The notes under the pieces: model-generated | Seen by the model: only the letters and a program-made list of their open reading frames with translations | The model's database searches: none | What the model was told of the DNA's origin: nothing | Shown here: piece by piece, positions 23,801-37,700 of the stretch | How positions within the stretch are numbered: the first letter of the stretch is position 1 | Layout: every line of letters starts with the position of its first letter | Source of the DNA: Cladorhizidae sp. MBARI D1340-BT2 | Lineage: Eukaryota > Porifera > Demospongiae > Poecilosclerida > Cladorhizidae | Length of the DNA: 64,000 nt | Reading direction: 5' to 3' | NCBI GenBank assembly: GCA_028752905.1 | Contig: JAQNBH010000019.1 | Location: forward strand, 827,001-891,000 | Position numbers and translations under genes: made by a program

Positions 23801-26800
23801 TGATATATAGCTCTAAAGGTAGGCCTCTCTCTGTTCTCTCTCTTGATACCAAACATCCGTATATTCTGCATACATAAAATCACAAGATAGGTTTCTCTAT
23901 GTGTTCTCTATCTTGATGCTAAACAGGTTAGCTTCATAGATTCTCCACACTTCACTGTATAAACTTGATATATAGCTATTAAGATAGGTCTCTCCCTGTG
24001 CTCTCTGTTGATATCAAACATCCATAATATTCTGCACACTTCACTGTAATGGACTTGATATGATTCGAATGATAGGTTTCATTATGTGTTCTCTATCTTG
24101 ATATTTGCCCTAATTTGGTCTATATGTTTCTCATTTCCCCCCCCAAAATCTTGTTATTTTGCCGTAAAGCTCATAACTTTTCAACACTTTACCCAAAAAA
24201 GATAATTTTTATATCACCGGATAGCCCTTCTAATTATCTGTCTTTTGTACGTGCCAAAATTTTGAGTACTCTAAGTATTAGCAAGTTATGGTGATTTGAA
24301 GTGGTAAGGTTTGCGATCTTTCCTGGCGTTTTCCAGTTGCCAAAGCGGTGGCCTGCCAGTGAAAAACCACTACATTTATTGATAATCTGTTGACATGTTG
24401 CAGATAAGGGCCTTCTCTATCAGTTGACAAAATCTGGGACTTTGGTCTTGTTAATTAGGGCAGTTATGAATTGTACTCTTACTTGATGCTAAACATGTTA
24501 GCTTCGTAGATTATCCACACTTCACTGAATAGACTTGATGTATAGCTATTAAGATAGGACTCTCTAAGTGCTCTCTCTTGATACCAAACATCCATATATT
24601 CTGCACACTTCACTGTAATGGACTTGCAAGATAGGTATCTCTCAGTGTTCTCTATCTTGAGCTAAACATGTTAGCTTCATAGATTCTCCACACTTCACTG
24701 TATAGACTTGATATATAGCTCTAAAGGTAGGCCTCTCTCTGTTCTCTCTCTTGATACCAAACATCCGTATATTCTGCATACATAGAATCACAAGATAGGT
24801 TTCTCTATGTGTTCTCTATCTTGATGCTAAACAGGTTAGCTTCATAGATTCTCCACACTTCACTGTATAAACTTGATATATAGCTATTAAGATAGGTCTC
24901 TCCCTGTGCTCTCTGTTGATATCAAACATCCATAATATTCTGCACACTTCACTGTAATGGACTTGATATGATTCGAATGATAGGTTTCATTATGTGTTCT
25001 CTATCTTGATATTTGCCCTAATTTGGTCTATATGTTTCTCATTTCCCCCCCAAAAATCTTGTTATTTTGCCGTAAAGCTCATAACTTTTCAACACTTTAC
25101 CCAAAAAAGATAATTTTTATATCACCGGATAGCCCTTCTAATTATCTGTCTTTTGTACGTGCCAAAATTTTGAGTACTCTAAGTATTAGCAAGTTAATGT
25201 GATTTGAAGTGGTAAGGTTTGCGATCTTTCCTGGCGTTTTCCAGTTGCCAAAGCGGTAGCCTGCCAGTGAAAAACCACTACATTTATTGATAATCTGTTG
25301 ATATGTTGCAGATAAGGGCCTTCTCTATCAGTTGACAAACTCTGGGACTTTGGTCTTGTTAATTAGGGCAGTTATGAATTGTACTCTTACTTGATGCTAA
25401 ACATGTTAGCTTCGTAGATTATCCACACTTCACTGAATAGACTTGATGTATAGCTATTAAGATAGGACTCTCTAAGTGCTCTCTCATGATACCAAACATC
25501 CATATATTCTGCACACTTCACTGTAATGGACTTGCAAGATAGGTATCTCTCAGTGTTCTCTATCTTGAGCTAAACATGTTAGCTTCATAGATTCTCCACA
25601 CTTCACTGAATAGACTTGATATATAGCTCTAAAGGTAGGCCTCTCTCTGTTCTCTCTCTTGATACCAAACATCCGTATATTCTGCATACATAAAATCACA
25701 AGATAGTTTTCTCTATGTGTTCTCTATCTTGATGCTAAACAGGTTAGCTTCATAGATTCTCCACACTTCACTGTATAAACTTGATATATAGCTATTAAGA
25801 TAGGTCTCTCCCTGTGCTCTCTGTTGATATCAAACATCCATAATATTCTGCACACTTCACTGTAATGGACTTGATATGATTCGAATGATAGGTTTCATTA
25901 TGTGTTCTCTATCTTGATATTTGCCCTAATTTGGTCTATATGTTTCTCATTTCCCCCCCCAAAATCTTGTTATTTTGCCGTAAAGCTCATAACTTTTCAA
26001 CACTTTACCCAAAAAAGATAATTTTTATATCACCGGATAGCCCTTCTAATTATCTGTCTTTTGTACGTGCCAAAATTTTGAGTACTCTAAGTATTAGCAA
26101 GTTATGGTGATTTGAAGTGGTAAGATTTGCGATCTTTCCTGGCGTTTTCCAGTTGCCAAAGCGGTGGCCTGCCAGTGAAAAACCACTACATTTATTGATA
26201 ATCTGTTGACATGTTGCAGATAAGGGCCTTCTCTATCAGTTGACAAAATCTGGGACTTTGGTCTTGTTAATTAGGGCAGTTATGAATTGTACTCTTACTT
26301 GATGCTAAACATGTTAGCTTCGTAGATTATCCACACTTCACTGAATAGACTTGATGTATAGCTATTAAGATAGGACTCTCTAAGTGCTCTCTCTTGATAC
26401 CAAACATCCATATATTCTGCACACTTCACTGTAATGGACTTGCAAGATAGGTATCTCTCAGTGTTCTCTATCTTGAGCTAAACATGTTAGCTTCATAGAT
26501 TCTCCACACTTCACTGAATAGACTTGATATATAGCTCTAAAGGTAGGCCTCTCTCTGTTCTCACTCTTGATACCAAACATCCGTATATTCTGCATACATA
26601 GAATCACAAGATAGGTTTCTCTATGTGTTCTCTATCTTGATGCTAAACAGGTTAGCTTCATAGATTCTCCACACTTCACTGTATAAACTTGATATATAGC
26701 TATTAAGATAGGTCTCTCCCTGTGCTCTCTGTTGATATCAAACATCCATAATATTCTGCACACTTCACTGTAATGGACTTGATATGATTCGAATGATAGG

Positions 26801-29800
26801 TTTCATTATGTGTTCTCTATCTTGATATTTGCCCTAATTTGGTCTATATGTTTCTCATTTCCCCCCCCAAAATCTTGTTATTTTGCCGTAAAGCTCATAA
26901 CTTTTCAACACTTTACCCAAAAAAGATAAATTTTATATCACCGGATAGCCCTTCTAATTATCTGTCTTTTGTACGTGCCAAAATTTTGAGTACTCTAAGT
27001 ATTAGCAAGTTAATGTGATTTGAAGTGGTAAGGTTTGCGATCTTTCCTGGCGTTTTCCAGTTGCCAAAGCGGTAGCCTGCCAGTGAAAAACCACTACATT
27101 TATTGATAATCTGTTGATATGTTGCAGATAAGGGCCTTCTCTATCAGTTGACAAACTCTGGGACTTTGGTCTTGTTAATTAGGGCAGTTATGAATTGTAC
27201 TCTTACTTGATGCTAAACATGTTAGCTTCGTAGATTATCCACACTTCACTGAATAGACTTGATGTATAGCTATTAAGATAGGACTCTCTAAGTGCTCTCT
27301 CATGATACCAAACATCCATATATTCTGCACACTTCACTGTAATGGACTTGCAAGATAGGTATCTCTCAGTGTTCTCTATCTTGAGCTAAACATATTAGCT
27401 TCATAGATTCTCCACACTTCACTGTATAGACTTGATATATAGCTCTAAAGGTAGGCCTCTCTCTGTTCTCTCTCTTGATACCAAACATCCGTATATTCTG
27501 CATACATAGAATCACAAGATAGGTTTCTCTATGTGTTCTCTATCTTGATGCTAAACAGGTTAGCTTCATAGATTCTCCACACTTCACTGTATAAACTTGA
27601 TATATAGCTATTAAGATAGGTCTCTCCCTGTGCTCTCTGTTGATATCAAACATCCATAATATTCTGCACACTTCACTGTAATGGACTTGATATGATTCGA
27701 ATGATAGGTTTCATTATGTGTTCTCTATCTTGATATTTGCCCTAATTTGGTCTATATGTTTCTCATTTCCCCCCCCAAAATCTTGTTATTTTGCCGTAAA
27801 GCTCATAACTTTTCAACACTTTACCCAAAAAAGATAATTTTTATATCACGGAATAGCCCTTCTAATTATCTGTCTTTTGTACGTGCCAAAATTTTGAGTA
27901 CTCTAAGCATTAGCAAGTTATGGTGATTTGAAGTGGTAAGGTTTGAGATCTTTCCTGGCGTTTTCCAGTTGCCAAAGCGGTGGCCTGCCAGTGAAAAACC
28001 ACTACATTTATTGATAATCTGTTGACATGTTGCAGATAAGGGCCTTCTCTATCAGTTGACAAAATCTGGGACTTTGATCTTGTTAATTAGGGCAGTTATG
28101 AATTGTACTCTTACTTGATGCTAAACATGTTAGCTTCGTAGATTATCCACACTTCACTGAATAGACTTGATGTATAGCTATTAAGATAGGACTCTCTAAG
28201 TGCTCTCTCTTGATACCAAACATCCATATATTCTGCACACTTCACTGTAATGGACTTGCAAGATAGGTATCTCTCAGTGTTCTCTATCTTGAGCTAAACA
28301 TGTTAGCTTCATAGATTCTCCACACTTCACTGAATAGACTTGATATATAGCTCTAAAGGTAGGCCTCTCTCTGTTCTCTCTCTTGATACCAAACATCCGT
28401 ATATTCTGCATACATAGAATCACAAGATAGGTTTCTCTATGTGTTCTCTATCTTGATGCTAAACAGGTTAGCTTCATAGATTCTCCACACTTCACTGTAT
28501 AAACTTGATATATAGCTATTAAGATAGGTCTCTCCCTGTGCTCTCTGTTGGTTTCAAACATCCATAATATTCTGCACACTTCACTGTAATGGACTTGATA
28601 TGATTCGAATGATAGGTTTCATTATGTGTTCTCTATCTTGATATTTGCCCTAATTTGGTCTATATGTTTCTCATTTCCCCCCCCAAAATCTTGTTATTTT
28701 GCCGTAAAGCTCATAACTTTTCAACACTTTACCCCAAAAAGATAATTTTTATATCACCGAATAGCCCTTCTAATTATCTGTCTTTTGTACGTGCCAAAAT
28801 TTTGAGTACTCTAAGTATTAGCAAGTTATGGTGATTTGAAGTGGTAAGGTTTGCGATCTTTCCTGGCGTTTTCCAGTTGCCAAAGCGGTGGCCTGCCAGT
28901 GAAAAACCACTACATTTATTGATAATCTGTTGACATGTTGCAGATAAGGGCCTTCTCTATCAGTTGACAAAATCTGGGACTTTGGTCTTGTTAATTAGGG
29001 CAGTTATGAATTGTACTCTTACTTGATGCTAAACATGTTAGCTTCGTAGATTATCCACACTTCACTGAATAGACTTGATGTATAGCTATTAAGATAGGAC
29101 TCTCTAAGTGCTCTCTCTTGATACCAAACATCCATATATTCTGCACACTTCACTGTAATGGACTTGCAAGATAGGTATCTCTCAGTGTTCTCTATCTTGA
29201 GCTAAACATGTTAGCTTCATAGATTCTCCACACTTCACTGAATAGACTTGATATATAGCTCTAAAGGTAGGCCTCTCTCTGTTCTCACTCTTGATACCAA
29301 ACATCCGTATATTCTGCATACATAGAATCACAAGATAGGTTTCTCTATGTGTTCTCTATCTTGATGCTAAACAGGTTAGCTTCATAGATTCTCCACACTT
29401 CACTGTATAAACTTGATATATAGCTATTAAGATAGGTCTCTCCCTGTGCTCTCTGTTGATATCAAACATCCATAATATTCTGCACACTTCACTGTAATGG
29501 ACTTGATATGATTCGAATGATAGGTTTCATTATGTGTTCTCTATCTTGATATTTGCCCTAATTTGGTCTATATGTTTCTCATTTCCCCCCCAAAAATCTT
29601 GTTATTTTGCCGTAAAGCTCATAACTTTTCAACACTTTACCCAAAAAAGATAATTTTTATATCACCGGATAGCCCTTCTAATTATCTGTCTTTTGTACGT
29701 GCCAAAATTTTGAGTACTCTAAGTATTAGCAAGTTAATGTGATTTGAAGTGGTAAGGTTTGCGATCTTTCCTGGCGTTTTCCAGTTGCCAAAGCGGTAGC

Positions 29801-31787
29801 CTGCCAGTGAAAAACCACTACATTTATTGATAATCTGTTGATATGTTGCAGATAAGGGCCTTCTCTATCAGTTGACAAACTCTGGGACTTTGGTCTTGTT
29901 AATTAGGGCAGTTATGAATTGTACTCTTACTTGATGCTAAACATGTTAGCTTCGTAGATTATCCACACTTCACTGAATAGACTTGATGTATAGCTATTAA
30001 GATAGGACTCTCTAAGTGCTCTCTCATGATACCAAACATCCATATATTCTGCACACTTCACTGTAATGGACTTGCAAGATAGGTATCTCTCAGTGTTCTC
30101 TATCTTGAGCTAAACATGTTAGCTTCATAGATTCTCCACACTTCACTGAATAGACTTGATATATAGCTCTAAAGGTAGGCCTCTCTCTGTTCTCTCTCTT
30201 GATACCAAACATCCGTATATTCTGCATACATAAAATCACAAGATAGGTTTCTCTATGTGTTCTCTATCTTGATGCTAAACAGGTTAGCTTCATAGATTCT
30301 CCACACTTCACTGTATAAACTTGATATATAGCTATTAAGATAGGTCTCTCCCTGTGCTCTCTGTTGATATCAAACATCCATAATATTCTGCACACTTCAC
30401 TGTAATGGACTTGATATGATTCGAATGATAGGTTTCATTATGTGTTCTCTATCTTGATATTTGCCCTAATTTGGTCTATATGTTTCTCATTTCCCCCCCA
30501 AAATCTTGTTATTTTGCCGTAAAGCTCATAACTTTTCAACACTTTACCCAAAAAAGATAATTTTTATATCACCGGATAGCCCTTCTAATTATCTGTCTTT
30601 TGTACGTGCCAAAATTTTGAGTACTCTAAGTATTAGCAAGTTATGGTGATTTGAAGTGGTAAGGTTTGCGATCTTTCCTGGCGTTTTCCAGTTGCCAAAG
30701 CGGTGGCCTGCCAGTGAAAAACCACTACATTTATTGATAATCTGTTGACATGTTGCAGATAAGGGCCTTCTCTATCAGTTGACAAAATCTGGGACTTTGG
30801 TCTTGTTAATTAGGGCAGTTATGAATTGTACTCTTACTTGATGCTAAACATGTTAGCTTCGTAGATTATCCACACTTCACTGAATAGACTTGATGTATAG
30901 CTATTAAGATAGGACTCTCTAAGTGCTCTCTCTTGATACCAAACATCCATATATTCTGCACACTTCACTGTAATGGACTTGCAAGATAGGTATCTCTCAG
31001 TGTTCTCTATCTTGAGCTAAACATGTTAGCTTCATAGATTCTCCACACTTCACTGAATAGACTTGATATATAGCTCTAAAGGTAGGCCTCTCTCTGTTCT
31101 CACTCTTGATACCAAACATCCGTATATTCTGCATACATAGAATCACAAGATAGGTTTCTCTATGTGTTCTCTATCTTGATGCTAAACAGGTTAGCTTCAT
31201 AGATTCTCCACACTTCACTGTATAAACTTGATATATAGCTATTAAGATAGGTCTCTCCCTGTGCTCTCTGTTGATATCAAACATCCATAATATTCTGCAC
31301 ACTTCACTGTAATGGACTTGATATGATTCGAATGATAGGTTTCATTATGTGTTCTCTATCTTGATATTTGCCCTAATTTGGTCTATATGTTTCTCATTTC
31401 CCCCCCAAAAATCTTGTTATTTTGCCGTAAAGCTCATAACTTTTCAACACTTTACCCAAAAAAGATAATTTTTATATCACTGGATAGCCCTTCTAATTAT
31501 CTGTCTTTTGTACGTGCCAAAATTTTGAGTACTCTAAGTATTAGCAAGTTAATGTGATTTGAAGTGGTAAGGTTTGCGATCTTTCCTGGCGTTTTCCAGT
31601 TGCCAAAGCTGTAGCCTGCCAGTGAAAAACCACTACATTTATTGATAATCTGTTGATATGTTGCAGATAAGGGCCTTCTCTATCAGTTGACAAACTCTGG
31701 GACTTTGGTCTTGTTAATTAGGGCAGTTATGAATTGTACTCTTACTTGATGCTAAACATGTTAGCTTCGTAGATTATCCACACTTCA
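20893..31787. repeat. Region dominated by an X-Y dimer of monomer subtypes (M24 to M35)
   Basis: X copies carry TTAATGTGA, GGTAGCC, TTGATATG and AAACTC in the 3' half, and often GTTCTCACTC in the 5' half. The following Y copy starts with CTCTCTCATGATACC, usually has CATAAAATC, and ends with TTATGG, GGTGGCC, TTGACATG and AAAATC. X copies are M26, M28, M30, M33 and M35, each followed by a CATGAT copy (M27, M29, M31, M34, M36). M24 is X-like but has GGTGGCC and is not followed by CATGAT. M25 and M32 are non-dimer copies. Confidence 0.75.
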
Positions 31788-34700
31788 CTGAATAGACTTG
31801 ATGTATAGCTATTAAGATAGGACTCTCTAAGTGCTCTCTCATGATACCAAACATCCATATATTCTGCACACTTCACTGTAATGGACTTGCAAGATAGGTA
31901 TCTCTCAGTGTTCTCTATCTTGAGCTAAACATGTTAGCTTCATAGATTCTCCACACTTCACTGAATAGACTTGATATATAGCTCTAAAGGTAGGCCTCTC
32001 TCTGTTCTCTCTCTTGATACCAAACATCCGTATATTCTGCATACATAGAATCACAAGATAGGTTTCTCTATGTGTTCTCTATCTTGATGCTAAACAGGTT
32101 AGCTTCATAGATTCTCCACACTTCACTGTATAAACTTGATATATAGCTATTAAGATAGGTCTCTCCCTGTGCTCTCTGTTGATATCAAACATCCATAATA
32201 TTCTGCACACTTCACTGTAATGGACTTGATATGATTCGAATGATAGGTTTCATAATGTGTTCTCTATCTTGATATTTGCCCTAATTTGGTCTATATGTTT
32301 CTCATTTTCCCCCCAAAAATCTTGTTATTTTGCCGTAAAGCTCATAACATTTCTACACTTTACCAAAAAAAGATAATTTTTATATCACGGAATAGCCCTT
32401 CTAATTATCTGTCTTTTGTACGTGCCAAAATTTTGAGTACTCTAAGCATTAGCAAGTTATGGTGATTTGAAGTGGTAAGGTTTGAGATCTTTCCTGGCGT
32501 TTTCCAGTTGCCAAAGCGGTGGCCTGCCAGTGAAAAACCACTACATTTATTGATAATCTGTTGACATGTTGCAGATAAGGGCCTTCTCTATCAGTTGATA
32601 AAATCTGGGACTTTGATCTTGTTAATTAGGGCAGTTATGAATTGTACTCTTAATTGATGCTAAACATGTTAGCTTCGTAGATTATCCACACTTCACTGAA
32701 TAGACTTGATGTATAGCTATTAAGATAGGACTCTCTAAGTGCTCTCTCTTGATACCAAACATCCATATATTCTGCACACTTCACTGTAATGGACTTGCAA
32801 GATAGGTATCTCTCAGTGTTCTCTATCTTGAGCTAAACATGTTAGCTTCATAGATTCTCCACACTTCACTGAATAGACTTGATATATAGCTCTAAAGGTA
32901 GGCCTCTCTCTGTTCTCTCTCTTGATACCAAACATCCGTATATTCTGCATACATAGAATCACAAGATAGGTTTCTCTATGTGTTCTCTATCTTGATGCTA
33001 AACAGGTTAGCTTCATAGATTCTCCACACTTCACTGTATAAACTTGATATATAGCTATTAAGATAGGTCTCTCCCTGTGCTCTCTGTTGATATCAAACAT
33101 CCATAATATTCTGCACACTTCACTGTAATGGACTTGATATGATTCGAATGATAGGTTTCATTATGTGTTCTCTATCTTGATATTTGCCCTAATTTGGTCT
33201 ATATGTTTCTCATTTTCCCCCCAAAAATCTTGTTATTTTGCCGTAAAGCTCATAACATTTCTACACTTTACCAAAAAAAGATAATTTTTATATCACGGAA
33301 TAGCCCTTCTAATTATCTGTCTTTTGTACGTGCCAAAATTTTGAGTACTCTAAGCATTAGCAAGTTATGGTGATTTGAAGTGGTAAGGTTTGAGATCTTT
33401 CCTGGCGTTTTCCAGTTGCCAAAGCGGTGGCCTGCCAGTGAAAAACCACTACATTTATTGATAATCTGTTGACATGTTGCAGATAAGGGCCTTCTCTATC
33501 AGTTGATAAAATCTGGGACTTTGATCTTGTTAATTAGGGCAGTTATGAATTGTACTCTTACTTGATGCTAAACATGTTAGCTTCGTAGATTATCCACACT
33601 TCACTGAATAGACTTGATGTATAGCTATTAAGATAGGACTCTCTAAGTGCTCTCTCTTGATACCAAACATCCATATATTCTGCACACTTCACTGTAATGG
33701 ACTTGCAAGATAGGTATCTCTCAGTGTTCTCTATCTTGAGCTAAACATGTTAGCTTCATAGATTCTCCACACTTCACTGAATAGACTTGATATATAGCTC
33801 TAAAGGTAGGCCTCTCTCTGTTCTCTCTCTTGATACCAAACATCCGTATATTCTGCATACATAGAATCACAAGATAGGTTTCTCTATGTGTTCTCTATCT
33901 TGATGCTAAACAGGTTAGCTTCATAGATTCTCCACACTTCACTGTATAAACTTGATATATAGCTATTAAGATAGGTCTCTCCCTGTGCTCTCTGTTGGTT
34001 TCAAACATCCATAATATTCTGCACACTTCACTGTAATGGACTTGATATGATTCGAATGATAGGTTTCATTATGCGTTCTCTATCTTGATATTTGCCCTAA
34101 TTTGGTCTATATGTTTCTCATTTCCCCCCCCAAAATCTTGTTATTTTGCCGTAAAGCTCATAACTTTTCAACACTTTACCCAAAAAAGATAATTTTTATA
34201 TCACCGGATAGCCCTTCTAATTATCATTCTTTTGTACGTGCCAAAATTTTGAGTACTCTAAGCATTAGCAAGTTATAGTGATTTGAAGTGGTAAGGTTTG
34301 AGATCTTTCCTGGCGTTTTCCAGTTGCCAAAGCGGTGGCCTGCCAGTGAAAAACCACTACATTTATTGATAATCTGTTGACATGTTGCAGATAAGGGCCT
34401 TCTCTATCAGTTGATAAAATCTGGGACTTTGATCTTGTTAATTAGGGCAGTTATGAATTGTACTCTTACTTGATGCTAAACATGTTAGCTTCGTAGATTA
34501 TCCACACTTCACTGAATAGACTTGATGTATAGCTATTAAGATAGGACTCTCTAAGTGCTCTCTCTTGATACCAAACATCCATATATTCTGCACACTTCAC
34601 TGTAATGGACTTGCAAGATAGGTATCTCTCAGTGTTCTCTATCTTGAGCTAAACATGTTAGCTTCATAGATTCTCCACACTTCACTGAATAGACTTGATA

Positions 34701-37700
34701 TATAGCTCTAAAGGTAGGCCTCTCTCTGTTCTCTCTCTTGATACCAAACATCCGTATATTCTGCATACATAGAATCACAAGATAGGTTTCTCTATGTGTT
34801 CTCTATCTTGATGCTAAACAGGTTAGCTTCATAGATTCTCCACACTTCACTGTATAAACTTGATATATAGCTATTAAGATAGGTCTCTCCCTGTGCTCTC
34901 TGTTGATATCAAACATCCATAATATTCTGCACACTTCACTGTAATGGACTTGATATGATTCGAATGATAGGTTTCATTATGTGTTCTCTATCTTGATATT
35001 TGCCCTAATTTGGTCTATATGTTTCTCATTTCCCCCCCCAAAATCTTGTTATTTTGCCGTAAAGCTCATAACTTTTCTACACTTTACCCAAAAAAGAAAT
35101 TTTTTATATCATCGGATAGCCCTTCTAATTATCTGTCTTTTGTACGTGCCAAAATTTTGAGTACTCTAAGTATTAGCAAGTTATGATGATTTGAAGTGGT
35201 AAGGTTTGCGATCTTTCCTGGCGTTTTCCAGTTGCCAAAGCGGTGGCCTGCCAGTGAAAAACCACTACATTTATTGATAATCTGTTGACATGTTGCAGAT
35301 AAGGGCCTTCTCTATCAGTTGACAAAATCTGGGACTTTGGTCTTGTTAATTAGGGCAGTTATGAATTGTACTCTTACTTGATGCTAAACATGTTAGCTTC
35401 GTAGATTATCCACACTTCACTGAATAGACTTGATGTATAGCTATTAAGATAGGACTCTCTAAGTGCTCTCTCTTGATACCAAACATCCATATATTCTGCA
35501 CACTTCACTGTAATGGACTTGCAAGATAGGTATCTCTCAGTGTTCTCTATCTTGAGCTAAACATGTTAGCTTCATAGATTCTCCACACTTCACTGAATAG
35601 ACTTGATATATAGCTCTAAAGGTAGGCCTCTCTCTGTTCTCTCTCTTGATACCAAACATCCGTATATTCTGCATACATAGAATCACAAGATAGGTTTCTC
35701 TATGTGTTCTCTATCTTGATGCTAAACAGGTTAGCTTCATAGATTCTCCACACTTCACTGTATAAACTTGATATATAGCTATTAAGATAGGTCTCTCCCT
35801 GTGCTCTCTGTTGATATCAAACATCCATAATATTCTGCACACTTCACTGTAATGGACTTGATATGATTCGAATGATAGGTTTCATTATGTGTTCTCTATC
35901 TTGATATTTGCCCTAATTTGGTCTATATGTTTCTCATTTTCCCCCCAAAAATCTTGTTATTTTGCCGTAAAGCTCATAACATTTCTACACTTTACCAAAA
36001 AAAGATAATTTTTATATCACGGAATAGCCCTTCTAATTATCTGTCTTTTGTACGTGCCAAAATTTTGAGTACTCTAAGCATTAGCAAGTTATGGTGATTT
36101 GAAGTGGTAAGGTTTGAGATCTTTCCTGGCGTTTTCCAGTTGCCAAAGCGGTGGCCTGCCAGTGAAAAACCACTACATTTATTGATAATCTGTTGACATG
36201 TTGCAGATAAGGGCCTTCTCTATCAGTTGATAAAATCTGGGACTTTGATCTTGTTAATTAGGGCAGTTATGAATTGTACTCTTACTTGATGCTAAACATG
36301 TTAGCTTCGTAGATTATCCACACTTCACTGAATAGACTTGATGTATAGCTATTAAGATAGGACTCTCTAAGTGCTCTCTCTTGATACCAAACATCCATAT
36401 ATTCTGCACACTTCACTGTAATGGACTTGCAAGATAGGTATCTCTCAGTGTTCTCTATCTTGAGCTAAACATGTTAGCTTCATAGATTCTCCACACTTCA
36501 CTGAATAGACTTGATATATAGCTCTAAAGGTAGGCCTCTCTCTGTTCTCTCTCTTGATACCAAACATCCGTATATTCTGCATACATAGAATCACAAGATA
36601 GGTTTCTCTATGTGTTCTCTATCTTGATGCTAAACAGGTTAGCTTCATAGATTCTCCACACTTCACTGTATAAACTTGATATATAGCTATTAAGATAGGT
36701 CTCTCCCTGTGCTCTCTGTTGGTTTCAAACATCCATAATATTCTGCACACTTCACTGTAATGGACTTGATATGATTCGAAGATAGGTTTCATTATGTGTT
36801 CTCTATCTTGATATTTGCCCTAATTTGGTCTATATGTTTCTCATTTCCCCCCCCAAAATCTTGTTATTTTGCCGTAAAGCTCATAACTTTTCAACACTTT
36901 ACCCAAAAAAGATAATTTTTATATCACCGGATAGCCCTTCTAATTATCATTCTTTTGTACGTGCCAAAATTTTGAGTACTCTAAGCATTAGCAAGTTATA
37001 GTGATTTGAAGTGGTAAGGTTTGAGATCTTTCCTGGCGTTTTCCAGTTGCCAAAGCGGTGGCCTGCCAGTGAAAAACCACTACATTTATTGATAATCTGT
37101 TGACATGTTGCAGATAAGGGCCTTCTCTATCAGTTGATAAAATCTGGGACTTTGATCTTGTTAATTAGGGCAGTTATGAATTGTACTCTTACTTGATGCT
37201 AAACATGTTAGCTTCGTAGATTATCCACACTTCACTGAATAGACTTGATGTATAGCTATTAAGATAGGACTCTCTAAGTGCTCTCTCTTGATACCAAACA
37301 TCCATATATTCTGCACACTTCACTGTAATGGACTTGCAAGATAGGTATCTCTCAGTGTTCTCTATCTTGAGCTAAACATGTTAGCTTCATAGATTCTCCA
37401 CACTTCACTGAATAGACTTGATATATAGCTCTAAAGGTAGGCCTCTCTCTGTTCTCTCTCTTGATACCAAACATCCGTATATTCTGCATACATAAAATCA
37501 CAAGATAGGTTTCTCTATGTGTTCTCTATCTTGATGCTAAACAGGTTAGCTTCATAGATTCTCCACACTTCACTGTATAAACTTGATATATAGCTATTAA
37601 GATAGGTCTCTCCCTGTGCTCTCTGTTGATATCAAACATCCATAATATTCTGCACACTTCACTGTAATGGACTTGATATGATTCGAATGATAGGTTTCAT

